From positions 11,486,580 to 11,550,579 of the forward strand of contig OX578276.1 of the NCBI GenBank assembly GCA_951217055.1: a DNA stretch of 64,000 nucleotides, in the 5' to 3' direction. A program made the position numbers and the translations under genes. Below the pieces are notes generated by a model. It did no database searches and was not told the DNA's origin. It saw nothing but the letters and a program-made list of their open reading frames with translations. This document shows, one piece after another, positions 1 through 9,754 of the stretch (positions within the stretch are counted from its first letter, which is position 1; every line of letters starts with the position of its first letter). This stretch comes from Gerris lacustris (taxonomy: Eukaryota; Arthropoda; Insecta; Hemiptera; Gerridae).

Positions 1-481
1 TAATTATTAACTACTAATTAATTTTAGTACAAAGTCTAAAACCCACTCCCACGCCGCCTGAGTGTCGAGGAAACAGTTATAAAAAGTGGCACTGCCAACG
101 TGGGACTAGATTTCACTATAAAAACTGAATTTTATGGACATTTATTAAAATAATTTAATTTCATTTTTATTTTAAAAGCTGAAACTTACCTTAGACTCTC
201 TGTGGCTGTAAATTTATTGTACATTAACACCATATTTTTCTTGGAATTAGTAAAGTTACCTGGTCAAATTCTTATTCATATTCTTTTGATTGTTTTTTAT
301 CATTTTAAACTTAATCTGCCGTTGTATCTGGTCAGCACAAATCTTCTCTATTATTTTATTCTGCAATATAAACACTACACAAGACCTGATTAGCAGTTGG
401 TTTTTATGTATCAGAGTGCCTCACTTGTGGCTTCAGCTGTTTGAGGACTCTTAAAAAATGTTTAATAAATAAAATAAATAA
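1..481 (+). mobile_element. LINE 3' end with A-rich tail
   Basis: No coding sequence is seen. The stretch ends in a tail of AATAAATAAAATAAATAAG type at about 461-479. The words before the tail (CTCACTTGTGGC, TGTTTG, then CTCTTAAAAA) resemble those before a similar tail at 7437-7495, where a LINE reading frame can be followed. I infer a 3' UTR of the same LINE family. How far it extends to the left is not visible. Confidence 0.45.
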
Positions 482-705
482 GTCACAAATTTTTAATCCA
501 AGGGCATACGCAAAACGAAGGCGACTCAATGCATTCAGTCATCTAAAAGGGGATAAAAAGAGTTAGTAAGTCAGGTGCAATTCTTGTCCCAGCGCAATAA
601 ATCCAATTGATGCGATGTGCTAAAAAGAAAGAACCCTTATATAGTCAATGAACACACATTTCTTATTACACATGTTCTTATTTTATTGATTTTAAAAGCC
701 TCCCT

Positions 706-1023
706 ATGGCAGACGACTTAAATTTTACCCGGAATACAAAAAAAGGAACCTTTAAGTTTTGTGATATAAAAGTCTTTAATGTCACTAAAGAAAATCCGAT
801 TATATTTAATTACAAAACCAGTTATTTAGAAAATTTTTAATCGGCAGACCTTCTCCAATCAAAATATTTTACTAACCAAGAACAAAGAAAACTAAACCTC
901 AGAAAAAGAAGTAGTCAAGAAAACAAGTATCAAGACAAATCATTGAAGAAAGAAGAAGTATTGCAGTTATTCGAAAATTGGGGAGGGCCAAGTGTATTCA
1001 TTCAACCTCCTGGTATTTCATAA
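706..1023 (+). pseudogene. unidentified protein, one in-frame stop
   Basis: One frame runs from the ATG at 706 to TAA at 1021-1023, about 105 codons, with a single internal TAA at 838-840. The first part reads MADDLNFTRNTKKGTF and the later part is lysine-, arginine- and glutamine-rich, ending in GGPSVFIQPPGIS. Codon use is AT-rich like its surroundings. I do not recognise the family. The length of frame broken by only one stop suggests a recently disabled small gene of a mobile element. Chance is the alternative, since stops are expected often in such AT-rich DNA. Confidence 0.35.
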
Positions 1024-1250
1024 AAAAAAGGAAAGATTTAATGTCTTTGGTCACAAGTAATCTCATTCCAAAAACATTCGCTGACTTTTATAGAGCCCTT
1101 AAAGTAAGTTCGGTCCATTGTGAAAGCGATGACGATTAATATAAGACTATTTAATATTATTTATTTCATACAATTAATATTGTCTCAATAGCTCGATTTT
1201 AGTCATTGCATTTATTATATTATTATTGTTATACATTTTTTTTTTTAATT

Positions 1251-2079
1251 TTATTACAGTGAAAGTGATTCCTTATTCATTTTATTGTTGGACCAAAAAC
1301 ATGAATGTGCATTTTCAAAAAAAAAAAAAAGAATACCTGAATTGTGGTAATATCAAAAACTTTAAACCGCCATTTCCCAACAATGTGGAATTTGCACATT
1401 CATGGTTCTGGCATAAGAAGGACGGTATAATATTACTAGGTAGAAGATGAAAAGATTCAGACTATGTATGGGGAATATGCCTATAGAAGAATCGATATAT
1501 CTCGAAGTCGATAGTATGTTTGAAACTTCGACCAAAGACCGCTGTACAGCTTTCACATCAGTTCGTGCTACCCCTGAGAGCTTCACACATATATGTACGC
1601 ATAGATATATATTTTAAATTAATAAAAATGGTAAATATTTTAGAAGTGTTGGTAATGGCTACACTGATAACTTCAAATCAAACGTTAGTTTCTACCAAGC
1701 AAATGGAAAACACTTCAATAAAAGATTGGAAAATTGTAACCAAACATAATAACGATAAAAGAAATATTTTTGATTTTAAGTCAAATCGTGAATTAAATTT
1801 TACAATTTATACAGCATTTCTAGCTATTACAATTTTTACTATATTTATCGGGGTAATATATATAAAACAATGTAAAAGAAATGCTCTTCCAAATACAAAT
1901 GATCGATTTTCAAGGACATAAAATAATAAATGTAAGTAAAGATCTCATATTATAAAAATATTAATTTTTGATTAACAAGAGACAGGATAAAATAATTTGA
2001 TTTCACAGATCTAAACAACTATACTACTTTTCTTTTAACTGTGTTTGTGGTTATAGCAAGATTTAGTTGACATGGAATA
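1251..2079 (+). repeat. direct repeat copy A (829 bp)
   Basis: This segment matches 7583-8444 nearly base for base. The differences are scattered substitutions, an A-run of different length near 1320, a one-base indel near 1449, and a missing 20-odd-base piece near 1960. The match starts at TTATTAC and stops at GACATGGAATA in both copies; flanks differ. It contains a 97-codon ORF and, upstream, a second open stretch (1226-1450). The two copies bracket a copia fragment, so LTRs were considered, but no tRNA primer site follows the right edge. Confidence 0.85.
1628..1921 (+). CDS. small membrane protein, copy A (97 aa)
   Basis: The frame runs from ATG (MVNILEVLVMATLITSNQ) to TAA. I chose this start because it follows an AT-rich leader ending AATAAAA. 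A longer frame upstream needs a non-ATG start or an unsupported extension. Residues 1-20 are hydrophobic and could be a signal peptide. A polar stretch rich in Asn, Lys and Asp follows. A strong membrane segment lies at about residues 57-78 (TIYTAFLAITIFTIFIGVIY), followed by a basic tail (KQCKR). This predicts a single-pass membrane protein. The copy at 7968-8261 differs at three codons, all amino-acid-changing (K24Q and two T-to-I in or near the membrane segment). The family is not recognised. Because copy B abuts a Polinton-type polymerase relic, an origin in a virus-like element is possible but unproven. Confidence 0.55.
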   Translation: MVNILEVLVMATLITSNQTLVSTKQMENTSIKDWKIVTKHNNDKRNIFDFKSNRELNFTIYTAFLAITIFTIFIGVIYIKQCKRNALPNTNDRFSRT

Positions 2080-2285
2080 AAGCTTCGACACTATCAAGGA
2101 ACAAAGAATACTGTTAGTTAAACATTACTTTAATTAAATTAAAAGTGCTTCATGTGTTTTATTTCGCATATTTCTGGCAATTATAATTATTATTTGTGAT
2201 AGGAGAAAAAAATAATTTAGCACTTCCATTATTTTTATGAAGCTAAAAGTCCTGGTACCTCAGGTAGCTGCTGTTGTTAAAGACT

Positions 2286-2775
2286 GACACTCTGCAGATA
2301 TGGCATGAGCGACTCTCCCACCAGAATAAGAGGTGTATTAAGTTTCAGCAAAATTAAAAGAATTTCTGTGTAAGGCTAAGGTTTTAGGTCATACGACAAA
2401 AGAGTTTTTGGCAGATGGAGGGTGCGAATTTGATTGCTCTCAAGTTAAACACTTAGCATCGATGACAGGGTTAAACATAGGATTGCCATGCCATATTGTC
2501 CCGAACAGAATGGAGCGGCTGAAAGGGAAAATAGAACCCTTGTTGAGGCTGCTAGGACCATGCATGATCCATGCCAAATACCTTCCCGAGTATCTATGGG
2601 CAGAAGCTGTAAATACAGCTTCCTATAATTAAAATAGGTCGGCACCAACACCTGTTACTGGAAAAACTCGTATAGAACTGTGGACAGGAAAGGCAGAAAA
2701 CTTGGATCATTAAAATTTTTGGGACAAAGTGTTATGTGCATGTAGTGAGTGAAAATCGCAGGAAATGGGATGGAA
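2286..2775 (+). pseudogene. copia-type gag-pre-integrase and integrase fragment
   Basis: Translation in shifting frames gives a GAG-pre-integrase motif (DTLQIWHERLSHQNKR at 2286-2333). An integrase core follows: an acidic catalytic position in FLADGGCEFD near 2406-2435, and a CPEQNGAAERENRTLVEAAR-like stretch near 2490-2550 holding the catalytic Glu. Next comes HAKYLPEYLWAEAVNTASYN near 2570-2629, then KCYVHVVSENRRKWDG up to about 2772. At least four frameshifts or stops interrupt it. The order and spacing fit Ty1/copia polyproteins. The reading stops where a LINE fragment starts and resumes at 7496 with the start of the reverse transcriptase. Confidence 0.85.
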
Positions 2776-3002
2776 TCGCTATTTGTATAATAAATGCTTC
2801 TATAGCTATGATCATTTGTGCGATAAATTCAACCTCGAGATTTTAAGTATCCGAAGGAAAGCATATGATATTTTATTTTTAACGAAAGCTCTCAACAATT
2901 CTATAACCTGTTCCAACGTTACGCATCAAGTTTATATCCTGCCTCAAAATCGCCGCCCTGGTCGGCTACTTTACATAAAAGAGCTGCCCCATGTTTCCCC
3001 GA
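2776..3002 (+). pseudogene. LINE ORF2 C-terminal part, 5' piece
   Basis: Open translation resembles the C-terminal tail of LINE reverse transcriptases (LEILSIRRKAYDILFLTKAL, then a Pro/Arg-rich stretch GRLLYIKELPHVSP). It stops at 3002, where a foldback element begins, and the same frame resumes at 6886 after that element. The 5' edge near 2776 cuts a copia integrase, which fits a 5'-truncated LINE insertion into copia. The clade is not certain; jockey or CR1-like is possible. Confidence 0.65.
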
Positions 3003-3896
3003 TAGTCCAGTCAATGAATGCTCAAAAAGGGGTGTAGAGGGAAATGGAAGGAACACAATTTTTGACTTTGGGACTTTGTTTGGACCAGTTAGGAGGTAAA
3101 CATACTAAAAGTCCCCACTCCTAGGAGGTGAGCGGGGGGAGGGGGGGCACGTAGAAGGTCCCTATTTTCGGTTTTTCACTTATATCTCCGAAACTATGTG
3201 ACCTAGCGATAAGACTATTCTATATAAAATTAAAGCTGACAAAGTGTGCCACAAGATTGATTATAAACATTTTTTCGCTATCTCACATAGTTTTTGAGAT
3301 ATCCAAGCTCGAATTTCGCCAATTTTTGAAAAAATCATTTTTGTCTTACATTTTTTTCCTTATTTGACTAGCCAACTCTTCCGCCCTTTGTCCTGCAAAA
3401 CATTTATGAGAAAGAAAGTTATAGAGCATTAAATTTTCTTCAAGAATATATATAATTTTACTATTTTATCTCTATCCGTTCAAAAGTTAGAGCAATTTTA
3501 ACTTTATGGTTAATTTAGAGATTTTGCAAGAAAACTTAACTTTCGTATTTTCAGCTATACTACAGCTCTTACTCTATATTCTACATTTAAGCCAATTTAT
3601 ATTCTCTTATATTTATGAATAGTATTTACTGTGTATATATGTGGCACATAAAGAATTGATATACATTCACATGTACAGGTACATATCAGGGGCGTACTCA
3701 ATGTGTATATTGTATAATGTACATTTAATAGGTATATAATATATAATATATTATATTATGTAGTCTTTGGAGTGAATGTGCACTTAATATAATATACATG
3801 TTATATATTAACTGTAAATTCGTTCCACAAAATCATTGAGGGTAGGGTGTTTCCAGAATCAACAACAATTTGTATATTGTAATGGTTTTTTAACTG
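3003..3896 (+). repeat. left inverted arm of the 3.88 kb foldback
   Basis: It is the inverted partner of 5995-6882. It contains a C/G-rich stretch near 3110-3150 and AT-rich palindromic words near 3720-3790. No coding is seen. Confidence 0.85.
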
Positions 3897-3929
3897 ACCT
3901 TCAAATGAAAAAAATGAAATTTCTGGACG

Positions 3930-4440
3930 GTAAGATTGCATCATCACCTATTCGATGGGATGAACATTTTTTTTTTTTAAATAAAATTGTTTAGTAAAAC
4001 CAACAACGACACCACTATGAATTAATAAAGATCGTTAAAATTCTTAAAGCGGACCTAAATGTTTAAAGTAGAGAAAACAATGTTTTTACTAGTATCTTAC
4101 GTTCTAACGAACTTTAATAAAACTTTATATACATCGTCTAAAGTTCAATTAAAAGAGGCATGAAAAATTTTAACTTGAAACAAACCCAAGTTTTTACATG
4201 GTGAAGTGATACATTTTATAATAGTTGAAAAGGAGATATGTGGTTAGTAGAATAATAGTAAGAATGCAGGGTGGTACTTTTACTACTACTGCCTCTCTCT
4301 GTACTACTTTCACACGCTATAACTATCATGATTTATTTTTATATATTTTTTCAATATTCAATATATATTTATTACTATACGCTCGCTTCAATGATAGAGC
4401 CACGCGATGCCTAGTATTAAATAGTTTAATTGTGTGAGTG
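3930..4440 (+). repeat. dispersed repeat, one of four copies
   Basis: Shared words include TAAAACCAACAACGACACCA, AAAGCGGACCTAAATGTTTA, TATCTTACG and CTATACGCTCGCTTCAATGA followed by GATAGAGCCACGCGATGCC. The same words occur at 49560-50010 in this orientation. The first part also occurs, reverse-complemented, at 40497-40925 and 42543-42930. No ORF of note is present. It is probably a non-autonomous element carried inside the foldback. Confidence 0.65.
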
Positions 4441-4611
4441 CCTGTCGGCTGTATGATCTTGCAATCTCATTGCATACATATACAGAATAGTAGTAGAGTA
4501 ACACACATATTACACGTATTAGACTTGTATAGCGACTAGCACATACGCACTTGTTCCCCCAACACTCTTTCTGCCGCTGTTCATTTGAAAATTGATTTGC
4601 AATTTGAATTA

Positions 4612-5956
4612 GACCCTTTCCCTTTGGCCTTCTTCAATGAGGGTGGGATGAGGAAATCGACAACGTCAGTTCTCTACAAATAACTCAATGTGACAACCAA
4701 AGTTGTAATAGAAGGAGGACTTCTCATCCACAAAGTTATTTGGCATAGAGGTTCCACGAAATCTGCAATTTGTGATGGGTACACCAATTTGTTGAACTGT
4801 CACTATTGGGGACGGAGTTTTACTATAGTGTTTGATGGGTAGTCGAGCTCATCATCAAGTACAAAGGTCGCTGAGCAGCAAAGGCGGTACCGGCTCAGCA
4901 AGACAGCTGAAATACATTTCGATCAGGAGACAGTCATAAATGTGAAGCAGGAAGACTCTGCCTAACATCTAAAACAAAAGTCGGCTGCTGATTAATATGG
5001 CGAAAGTCACACTATAGGCACATAGAGTCAGAACCCTTCAAGCACAGAACGACGTAGTCGTCCTCAATGTAGTCACGGCTGTGGAGTTGTCCCACACCTT
5101 CGCTGTTGTTATTGGTGAGGATGTCGACCTAATAGTCCTGTTGATGGCCAATTCACCTGGTGACCAGGACATCATTTTCGTTAAGCCTGGACGTTGAAAC
5201 ATAAAACCTCCACTGTTTTCTATTCATGAGCTTCAGACCCAGGGGCTGAGAGATATACCACCTCAGCAGCCTTACGAAGAAGTAAACTGGGATTTATCAA
5301 ACTGTATTTTAAGTCTCCAGACGTCCAGGGAGCTGCTGCAGTTTTCTCAGACCAAGATCTGACTTTCCTCCACCAAGGATGATACAGAGAAAGCTGGGAA
5401 ATAGTGTTTTTTTGATGTGGTACGGGGCCCCACCTAGAGAGAAATCTCTATAGGCTTACCGTTACCACTCTTAAATCGGTAGCCAATATCAAAGCGGACA
5501 CCTCACGTCTCCTCCCAACTGAGGGGGCTGCAAAACAACATTCACTGCGGCCAAATGTGGTTGGGACATGTGCTGCCTCCTCAGATGTATGGGTGGGAGC
5601 TAACCACCATAAAGGTCTAACCCCGGTGCACAGAAAGCAACATGCTGAACCAGATGAAATAATAAAAAAATAATTTTTGTCGGTGCACAAAGGATTGTGC
5701 CACCACCAAATGCGGATGCAGAAAGGCATCTCTTAAGTGTTCCCCTGCCGACCAAAACTGCCAGGGGAACTTTCTTAGTGGGGGCTCTCTTTTGGACAAT
5801 GAGGATGAAGAACTCGACATCGATTCTCTTCCAGTCATCCTCGAAGATGTATCACCTTTCTTAATGGATGAAGAAGAAAACAAAGCAGAACCCATCCCAG
5901 GGCCAAGTGTCCATGACGAGTCAGGACCGTCCCACCCCGAGAGAGCCCGGAATTGA
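4612..5956 (+). pseudogene. decayed gene of an unnamed insect element family, CXC-type C-terminus
   Basis: A series of frames gives EGGLLIHKVIWHRGST and ICDGY, then FDG and AEQQRRY near 4711-4940. Next is a stretch near 5095-5195 with a VVIGEDVDL-like core and KPG, then TTSAALRRSKLGFIKLYFKS near 5264-5330. A Trp-containing segment near 5550-5600 (QMWLGHVLPPQMYGWELT) follows. Last is a cysteine cluster at 5678-5770 of the form C-x-C-x3-C-x4-C-x-C-x5-C, resembling CXC (tesmin/TSO1-type) domains, with an acidic tail ending at TGA 5954-5956. I recall this domain order from repetitive uncharacterised insect and cnidarian proteins whose middle part looks like a PIN/FEN-type nuclease fold; that assignment is from memory. 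At least six frameshifts or stops disable it. Confidence 0.6.
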
Positions 5957-5994
5957 TAACAATTAAAGGTGTAAATATATTATTTAATTAAATG

Positions 5995-6882
5995 TAACAT
6001 AGTTAAAAAACATAAAAATGTACAAATTGTTGTTGATTCTGGAAACACCCTACCCTCAATGATTTTGTGGAACGAATTTACAGTTAATATATAACATGTA
6101 TATTATATTAAGTGCACATTCACTCCAAAGACTACATAATATAATATATTATATATTATATACCTATTAAATGTACATTATACAATATACACATTGAGTA
6201 CGCCCCTGATATGTACCTGTACATGTGAATGTATATCAATTCTTTATGTGCCACATATATACACAGTAAATACTATTCATAAATATAAGAGAATATAAAT
6301 TGGCTTAAATGTAGAATATAGAGTAAGAGCTGTAGTATAGCTGAAAATACGAAAGTTAAGTTTTCTTGCAAAATCTCTAAATTAACCATAAAGTTAAAAT
6401 TGCTCTAACTTTTGAACGGATAGAGATAAAATAGTAAAATTATATATATTCTTGAAGAAAATTTAATGCTCTATAACTTTCTTTCTCATAAATGTTTTGC
6501 AGGACAAAGGGCGGAAGAGTTGGCTAGTCAAATAAGGAAAAAAATGTAAGACAAAAATTATTTTTTCAAAAATTGGCGAAATTCGAGCTTGGATATCTCA
6601 AAAACTATGTGAGATAGCGAAAAAATGTTTATAATCAATCTTGTGGCACACTTTGTCAGCTTTAATTTTATATAGAATAGTCTTATCGCTAGGTCACATA
6701 GTTTCGGAGGTATAAGTGAAAAACCGAAAATAGGGACCTTCTACGTGCCCCCCCTCCCCCCGCTCACCTCCTAGGAGTGGGGACTTTTAGTATGTTTACC
6801 TCCTAACTGGTCCAAACAAAGTCCCAAAGTCAAAAATTGTGTTCCTTCCATTTCCCTCTATAATCATTTATTGACTGGACTA
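5995..6882 (-). repeat. right inverted arm of the 3.88 kb foldback
   Basis: It is the reverse complement of 3003-3896 with very few mismatches. Such similarity means a recent origin or gene conversion between arms. Confidence 0.85.
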
Positions 6883-7495
6883 CGATCGCACGCTCTCTTT
6901 ATTTTTTTAATGATCACGGTCTTCAACGTGAAGCCATAGATTCCCTCCAGAAACTTAAGAACGTCCTCCCTAAACTTCTTAAAAAATAATTTTTTTTTAG
7001 TCTTCCTAGTCATAGTGCTAAGTTTTAACTAATTTTAAGTTTTATAGTTTTCGTGTGCTTGATCTCATGTAAATTTTAAGTTTTTTTTTAAGATTAATTT
7101 GTGCCAAGTGGTGTAGGTATGTTTGTGATTTTTTAGTGGTTTTTTTTTCTATTTTAGTTAATTTTGTTATGTATGGTGATTTCAAGTTACCATTTCCTCT
7201 CTTGCAATATAACTTAGTCCTTGTCTTTGAACCGTTACCATGATAACAGTCAATACCTACCTTATTAATTTTTAGCCGTGTTATTTCCTCCTCTGTTTCG
7301 AGTTTTCCTCCTCAATCCTTTTCCTAATCTCTCCTTCTACCCTAAATTGTTGTCCTTTATATTCGATAAGTACTTTATATTTATATTATATTTTATTTCG
7401 TTTAGGTATAATACTCATGTATTTTTGTTTTGTACCTCTCACTTGTGGCCTGTGTTTGGCTGTTAAGAGCACTGAAAAATTAATAAATAAATAAA
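6883..7495 (+). mobile_element. LINE 3' piece: ORF2 end, 3' UTR and tail
   Basis: After the duplicated CGA the LINE frame continues (IARSLYFFNDHGLQREAIDS, then a Leu/Lys-rich end) and stops at about 6989. The following 500 bases are T-rich non-coding sequence ending in AATTAATAAATAAATAAAG at about 7475-7495, a typical LINE tail. The next bases resume copia coding. The LINE therefore inserted in copia before the foldback inserted in the LINE. Confidence 0.7.
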
Positions 7496-7556
7496 GCGAA
7501 AATACAATGTAGATGGCACAATTGGCAGGTTTAAAGCTAGACTTGTGGCATGTGGC
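7496..7556 (+). pseudogene. copia reverse transcriptase start
   Basis: The frame gives KYNVDGTIGRFKARLVACG, the conserved opening of Ty1/copia reverse transcriptases. It is the downstream part of the fragment at 2286-2775, separated by the nested LINE and foldback. It breaks off about 27 bases before repeat copy B, so most of the RT and RNase H is missing. Confidence 0.8.
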
Positions 7557-7582
7557 TAGATTTTTATAATTTTATAAAAATG

Positions 7583-8444
7583 TTATTACCGTGAAAGTGA
7601 TTCCTTATTCATTTTGTTGTTGGACCAAAACCATGAACGTGCATTTTCAAAAAAAAAAAAAAAAAAAAAGAATAGCTGAATTATGGTAATATCAAAAACT
7701 TTAAACCGCCATTTCCCAACAATGTGGAATTTGCACATTCATGGTTCTGGCATAAGAAGGACGGTATAATATTACTAGGTAGAAGGTTGAAAAGATTCAT
7801 ACTATGTATGGGGAATGTGCCTAAAGAAGAATCGATATATCTCGAAGTCGATAGTATGTTTGAAACTTCGACCAAAGACCGCTGTACAGCTTTCACATCA
7901 GTTCGTGCTACCCCTGAGAGCTTCACACATATATGTACGCATAGATATATATTTTAAATTAATAAAAATGGTAAATATTTTAGAAGTGTTGGTAATGGCT
8001 ACACTGATAACTTCAAATCAAACGTTAGTTTCTACCCAGCAAATGGAAAACACTTCAATAAAAGATTGGAAAATTGTAACCAAACATAATAACGATAAAA
8101 GAAATATTTTTGATTTTAAGTCAAATCGTGAATTAAATTTTACAATTTATATAGCATTTCTAGCTATTACAATTTTTATTATATTTATCGGGGTAATATA
8201 TATAAAACAATGTAAAAGAAATGCTCTTCCAAATACAAATGATCGATTTTCAAGGACATAAAATAATAAATGTAAGTTAAGATCTCATATTATAAAATAT
8301 GTTCTAATCTCATATTATAACAATATTAATTTTTGATTAACAAGAGAAAGGATAAAACAATTTGATGTCACAGATCTAAACAACTATACTACTTTTCTTT
8401 TAACTGTGTTTGTGGTTATAGCAAGATGTAGTTGACATGGAATA
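7583..8444 (+). repeat. direct repeat copy B (862 bp)
   Basis: It is the near-identical partner of 1251-2079. In the leader, one frame stays open at 7728-7957 (MEFAHSWFWHKKDGIILLGR...) and lines up with the ORF at 1226-1450 of copy A apart from one indel. That hints the leader was once coding. The right edge cuts directly into a Polinton-type polymerase fragment. Confidence 0.85.
7968..8261 (+). CDS. small membrane protein, copy B (97 aa)
   Basis: This is the same protein as at 1628-1921: a hydrophobic N-terminus, a polar middle, a membrane segment at about residues 57-78 (TIYIAFLAITIFIIFIGVIY), a basic KQCKR stretch and a polar tail. It is intact from ATG to TAA. The two Thr-to-Ile differences make this membrane segment more hydrophobic than in copy A. 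The start was chosen as for copy A. The function is unknown. Confidence 0.55.
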   Translation: MVNILEVLVMATLITSNQTLVSTQQMENTSIKDWKIVTKHNNDKRNIFDFKSNRELNFTIYIAFLAITIFIIFIGVIYIKQCKRNALPNTNDRFSRT

Positions 8445-8446
8445 TA

Positions 8447-8930
8447 ACCTTTTTATAAATCTTTTAATCCAAATGTTTTAGGGAATTCATCCAGAGATCC
8501 TTGTATGAAATAAATGCTATCAATAATTTTTAAACCTATGGATTTTATTTCAAGCAACATCAATTTTGTTCCATTGAATATAAAGTATGGTTTTATAGTA
8601 TTTTCAACACAGTACTTTAAAATAAATTAAGAATCGCATCCCTTTGCACAGTGAGCTGTAAATGTGTATTTATTGCGTTCTTTTAATAATATCCATTTAC
8701 AAAAATCATTATTATTTTTAAATCTATAGACTTGATCACCTTCAAAATTATAAACAACAATGAGATTCGCATTATGAATTCCAGATTCTTGATGAGCCAA
8801 TGTTTTTTGGTATTTAACTTTCGCAACATTTAAACGATTCCTTTTACAATTTTATAACTTTACAATTACCTTTTACAATTAGGACAACCTCTAACAGTTA
8901 TTTTTTCATTATTATCTCATAATATTCTTT
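8447..8930 (-). pseudogene. Polinton/Maverick-type DNA polymerase B fragment
   Basis: The minus strand reads a Cys-rich start (C-x2-C near 8880) and LAHQESGIHNANLIVVYNFE. It then gives a 3'-5' exonuclease-like region (YTFTAHCAKGCDS, stop, FILKYCVENTIKPY) and ends near FPKTFGLKDL at about 8460. The motif order is that of protein-primed family B polymerases (DNA_pol_B_2) of Polinton/Maverick elements. Stops lie inside the exonuclease motif and near the left edge. The polymerase palm is missing because the reading is cut by repeat copy B. Confidence 0.75.
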
Positions 8931-9045
8931 CACATATACCAACATTTTTTTTTTTGTTTTTTGCATATAACATTTATGAGTTTTGACTTTTACAAAGTCT
9001 TTACAATTTCGAGATTTTCCATAACCAACAATGATGATTACACAA

Positions 9046-9300
9046 AAAGTATATACCCTTCATGATGCATGTCGTTGGAAAGCTCTTTAAGAGTACAGTA
9101 ATTTATGTTATATACACTTTTGTCATATTTTCATTTTATAGGGGGTAAAAAGGAAAAACAGGGGGGAAATAAATAAACAGTAAATCTGTAAATTGTGCCA
9201 CAAAGATTCGAGACTATATATTTTTTTTTTTTTTTTTCCTGACTCGCTTGAAGCATATGAGAAAAGCTTAACTCCAACTTTTCGGGAACATCCGGACGGC
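9046..9300 (+). repeat. outer repeat words of the second foldback, left side
   Basis: Two short blocks, GTATATACCCTTCATGATGC (with CATGTCGTTGGAAAGCTCTT) at about 9046-9090 and GAGAAAAGCTTAACTCCAAC (with TTTTCGGGAACATCCGG) at about 9258-9297, recur reverse-complemented at 11533-11641, but in the other order. Looser matches to the first block occur near 47290 and 47695, so this is a dispersed family. Confidence 0.6.
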
Positions 9301-9754
9301 GGTAATATGGAAAATCACATTGACCCTACTGAGGGGGGGGGGGGGGGGGGGGTGGAACAAAACTGCCCGAGGACTGGAACCTGTGACAACGGAGCTTGAT
9401 CCCGCACCGGAAAGACTCACGAAACTGATTGCCTGCGGCTGTAAAATAAATAATTGTGGTGCAGCTTGCGGTAGCAGAAAGGCGGGTTTCCCATGGTCAG
9501 TTGCTTGCAAACACTGCGGCGGAGAAAATTGCAGCAACGTACCTCTCACAGATGCTGAAGAAGATTTCCTTGAGGATACTGACTTTGACTTGCCCTCCCA
9601 AGTCGAACTTCTGCCTTCAGTGTCAACTAACAAACATGAAAAAAGTACCTTAGGGAGTGCAGCAGAATCACCAGGAAATTCATCAGCGGACGATCAACCG
9701 GCAAAAAAGCGGAACTGGAGTCAGAAAAATGATAAAAACGAGAACAAAAGATGA
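9193..9754 (+). pseudogene. CXC-cluster protein, C-terminal part
   Basis: Two frames join across a run of 20 G at 9333-9352. Upstream of it reads FREHPDGGNMENHIDPTEGG. Downstream reads GWNKTARGLEPVTTELDPAP, then a cysteine cluster ACGCKINNCGAACGSRKAGF with CKHCGGENCSN, then an acidic and polar tail ending NENKR at TGA 9752-9754. The pattern matches the C-terminus of the decayed gene at 4612-5956 but is less damaged. CGSRK and PWS replace the more usual CGCRK and CS, so two cysteines appear lost. The frame change at the G-run may be a true indel or an assembly error. The upstream nuclease-like part is absent. Confidence 0.6.

Larger units (their letters stand above)
3003..6882. mobile_element. 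3.88 kb foldback element with ~0.89 kb inverted arms
   Basis: The two ends are inverted copies: 3003-3896 (starting TAGTCCAGTCAAT) and 5995-6882 (ending ATTGACTGGACTA). They differ at only a few bases plus a small indel near 3020-3035. The trinucleotide CGA flanks both ends (3000-3002, 6883-6885). Removing the element and one CGA restores a continuous LINE reading frame (...HVSP joined to IARSLYFFND...), which proves the boundaries and insertion. The interior holds a copy of a dispersed repeat (3930-4440) and a decayed gene (4612-5956). The terminal sequence and the gene do not match a transposon superfamily I can name. Confidence 0.85.

Noticed and set aside
1251..8444. Direct repeats A and B as LTRs of the copia element between them
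   Set aside because: No tRNA-Met-type primer site follows repeat A, no purine tract precedes repeat B, and each repeat carries an ORF. The match also extends past any TG...CA ends.
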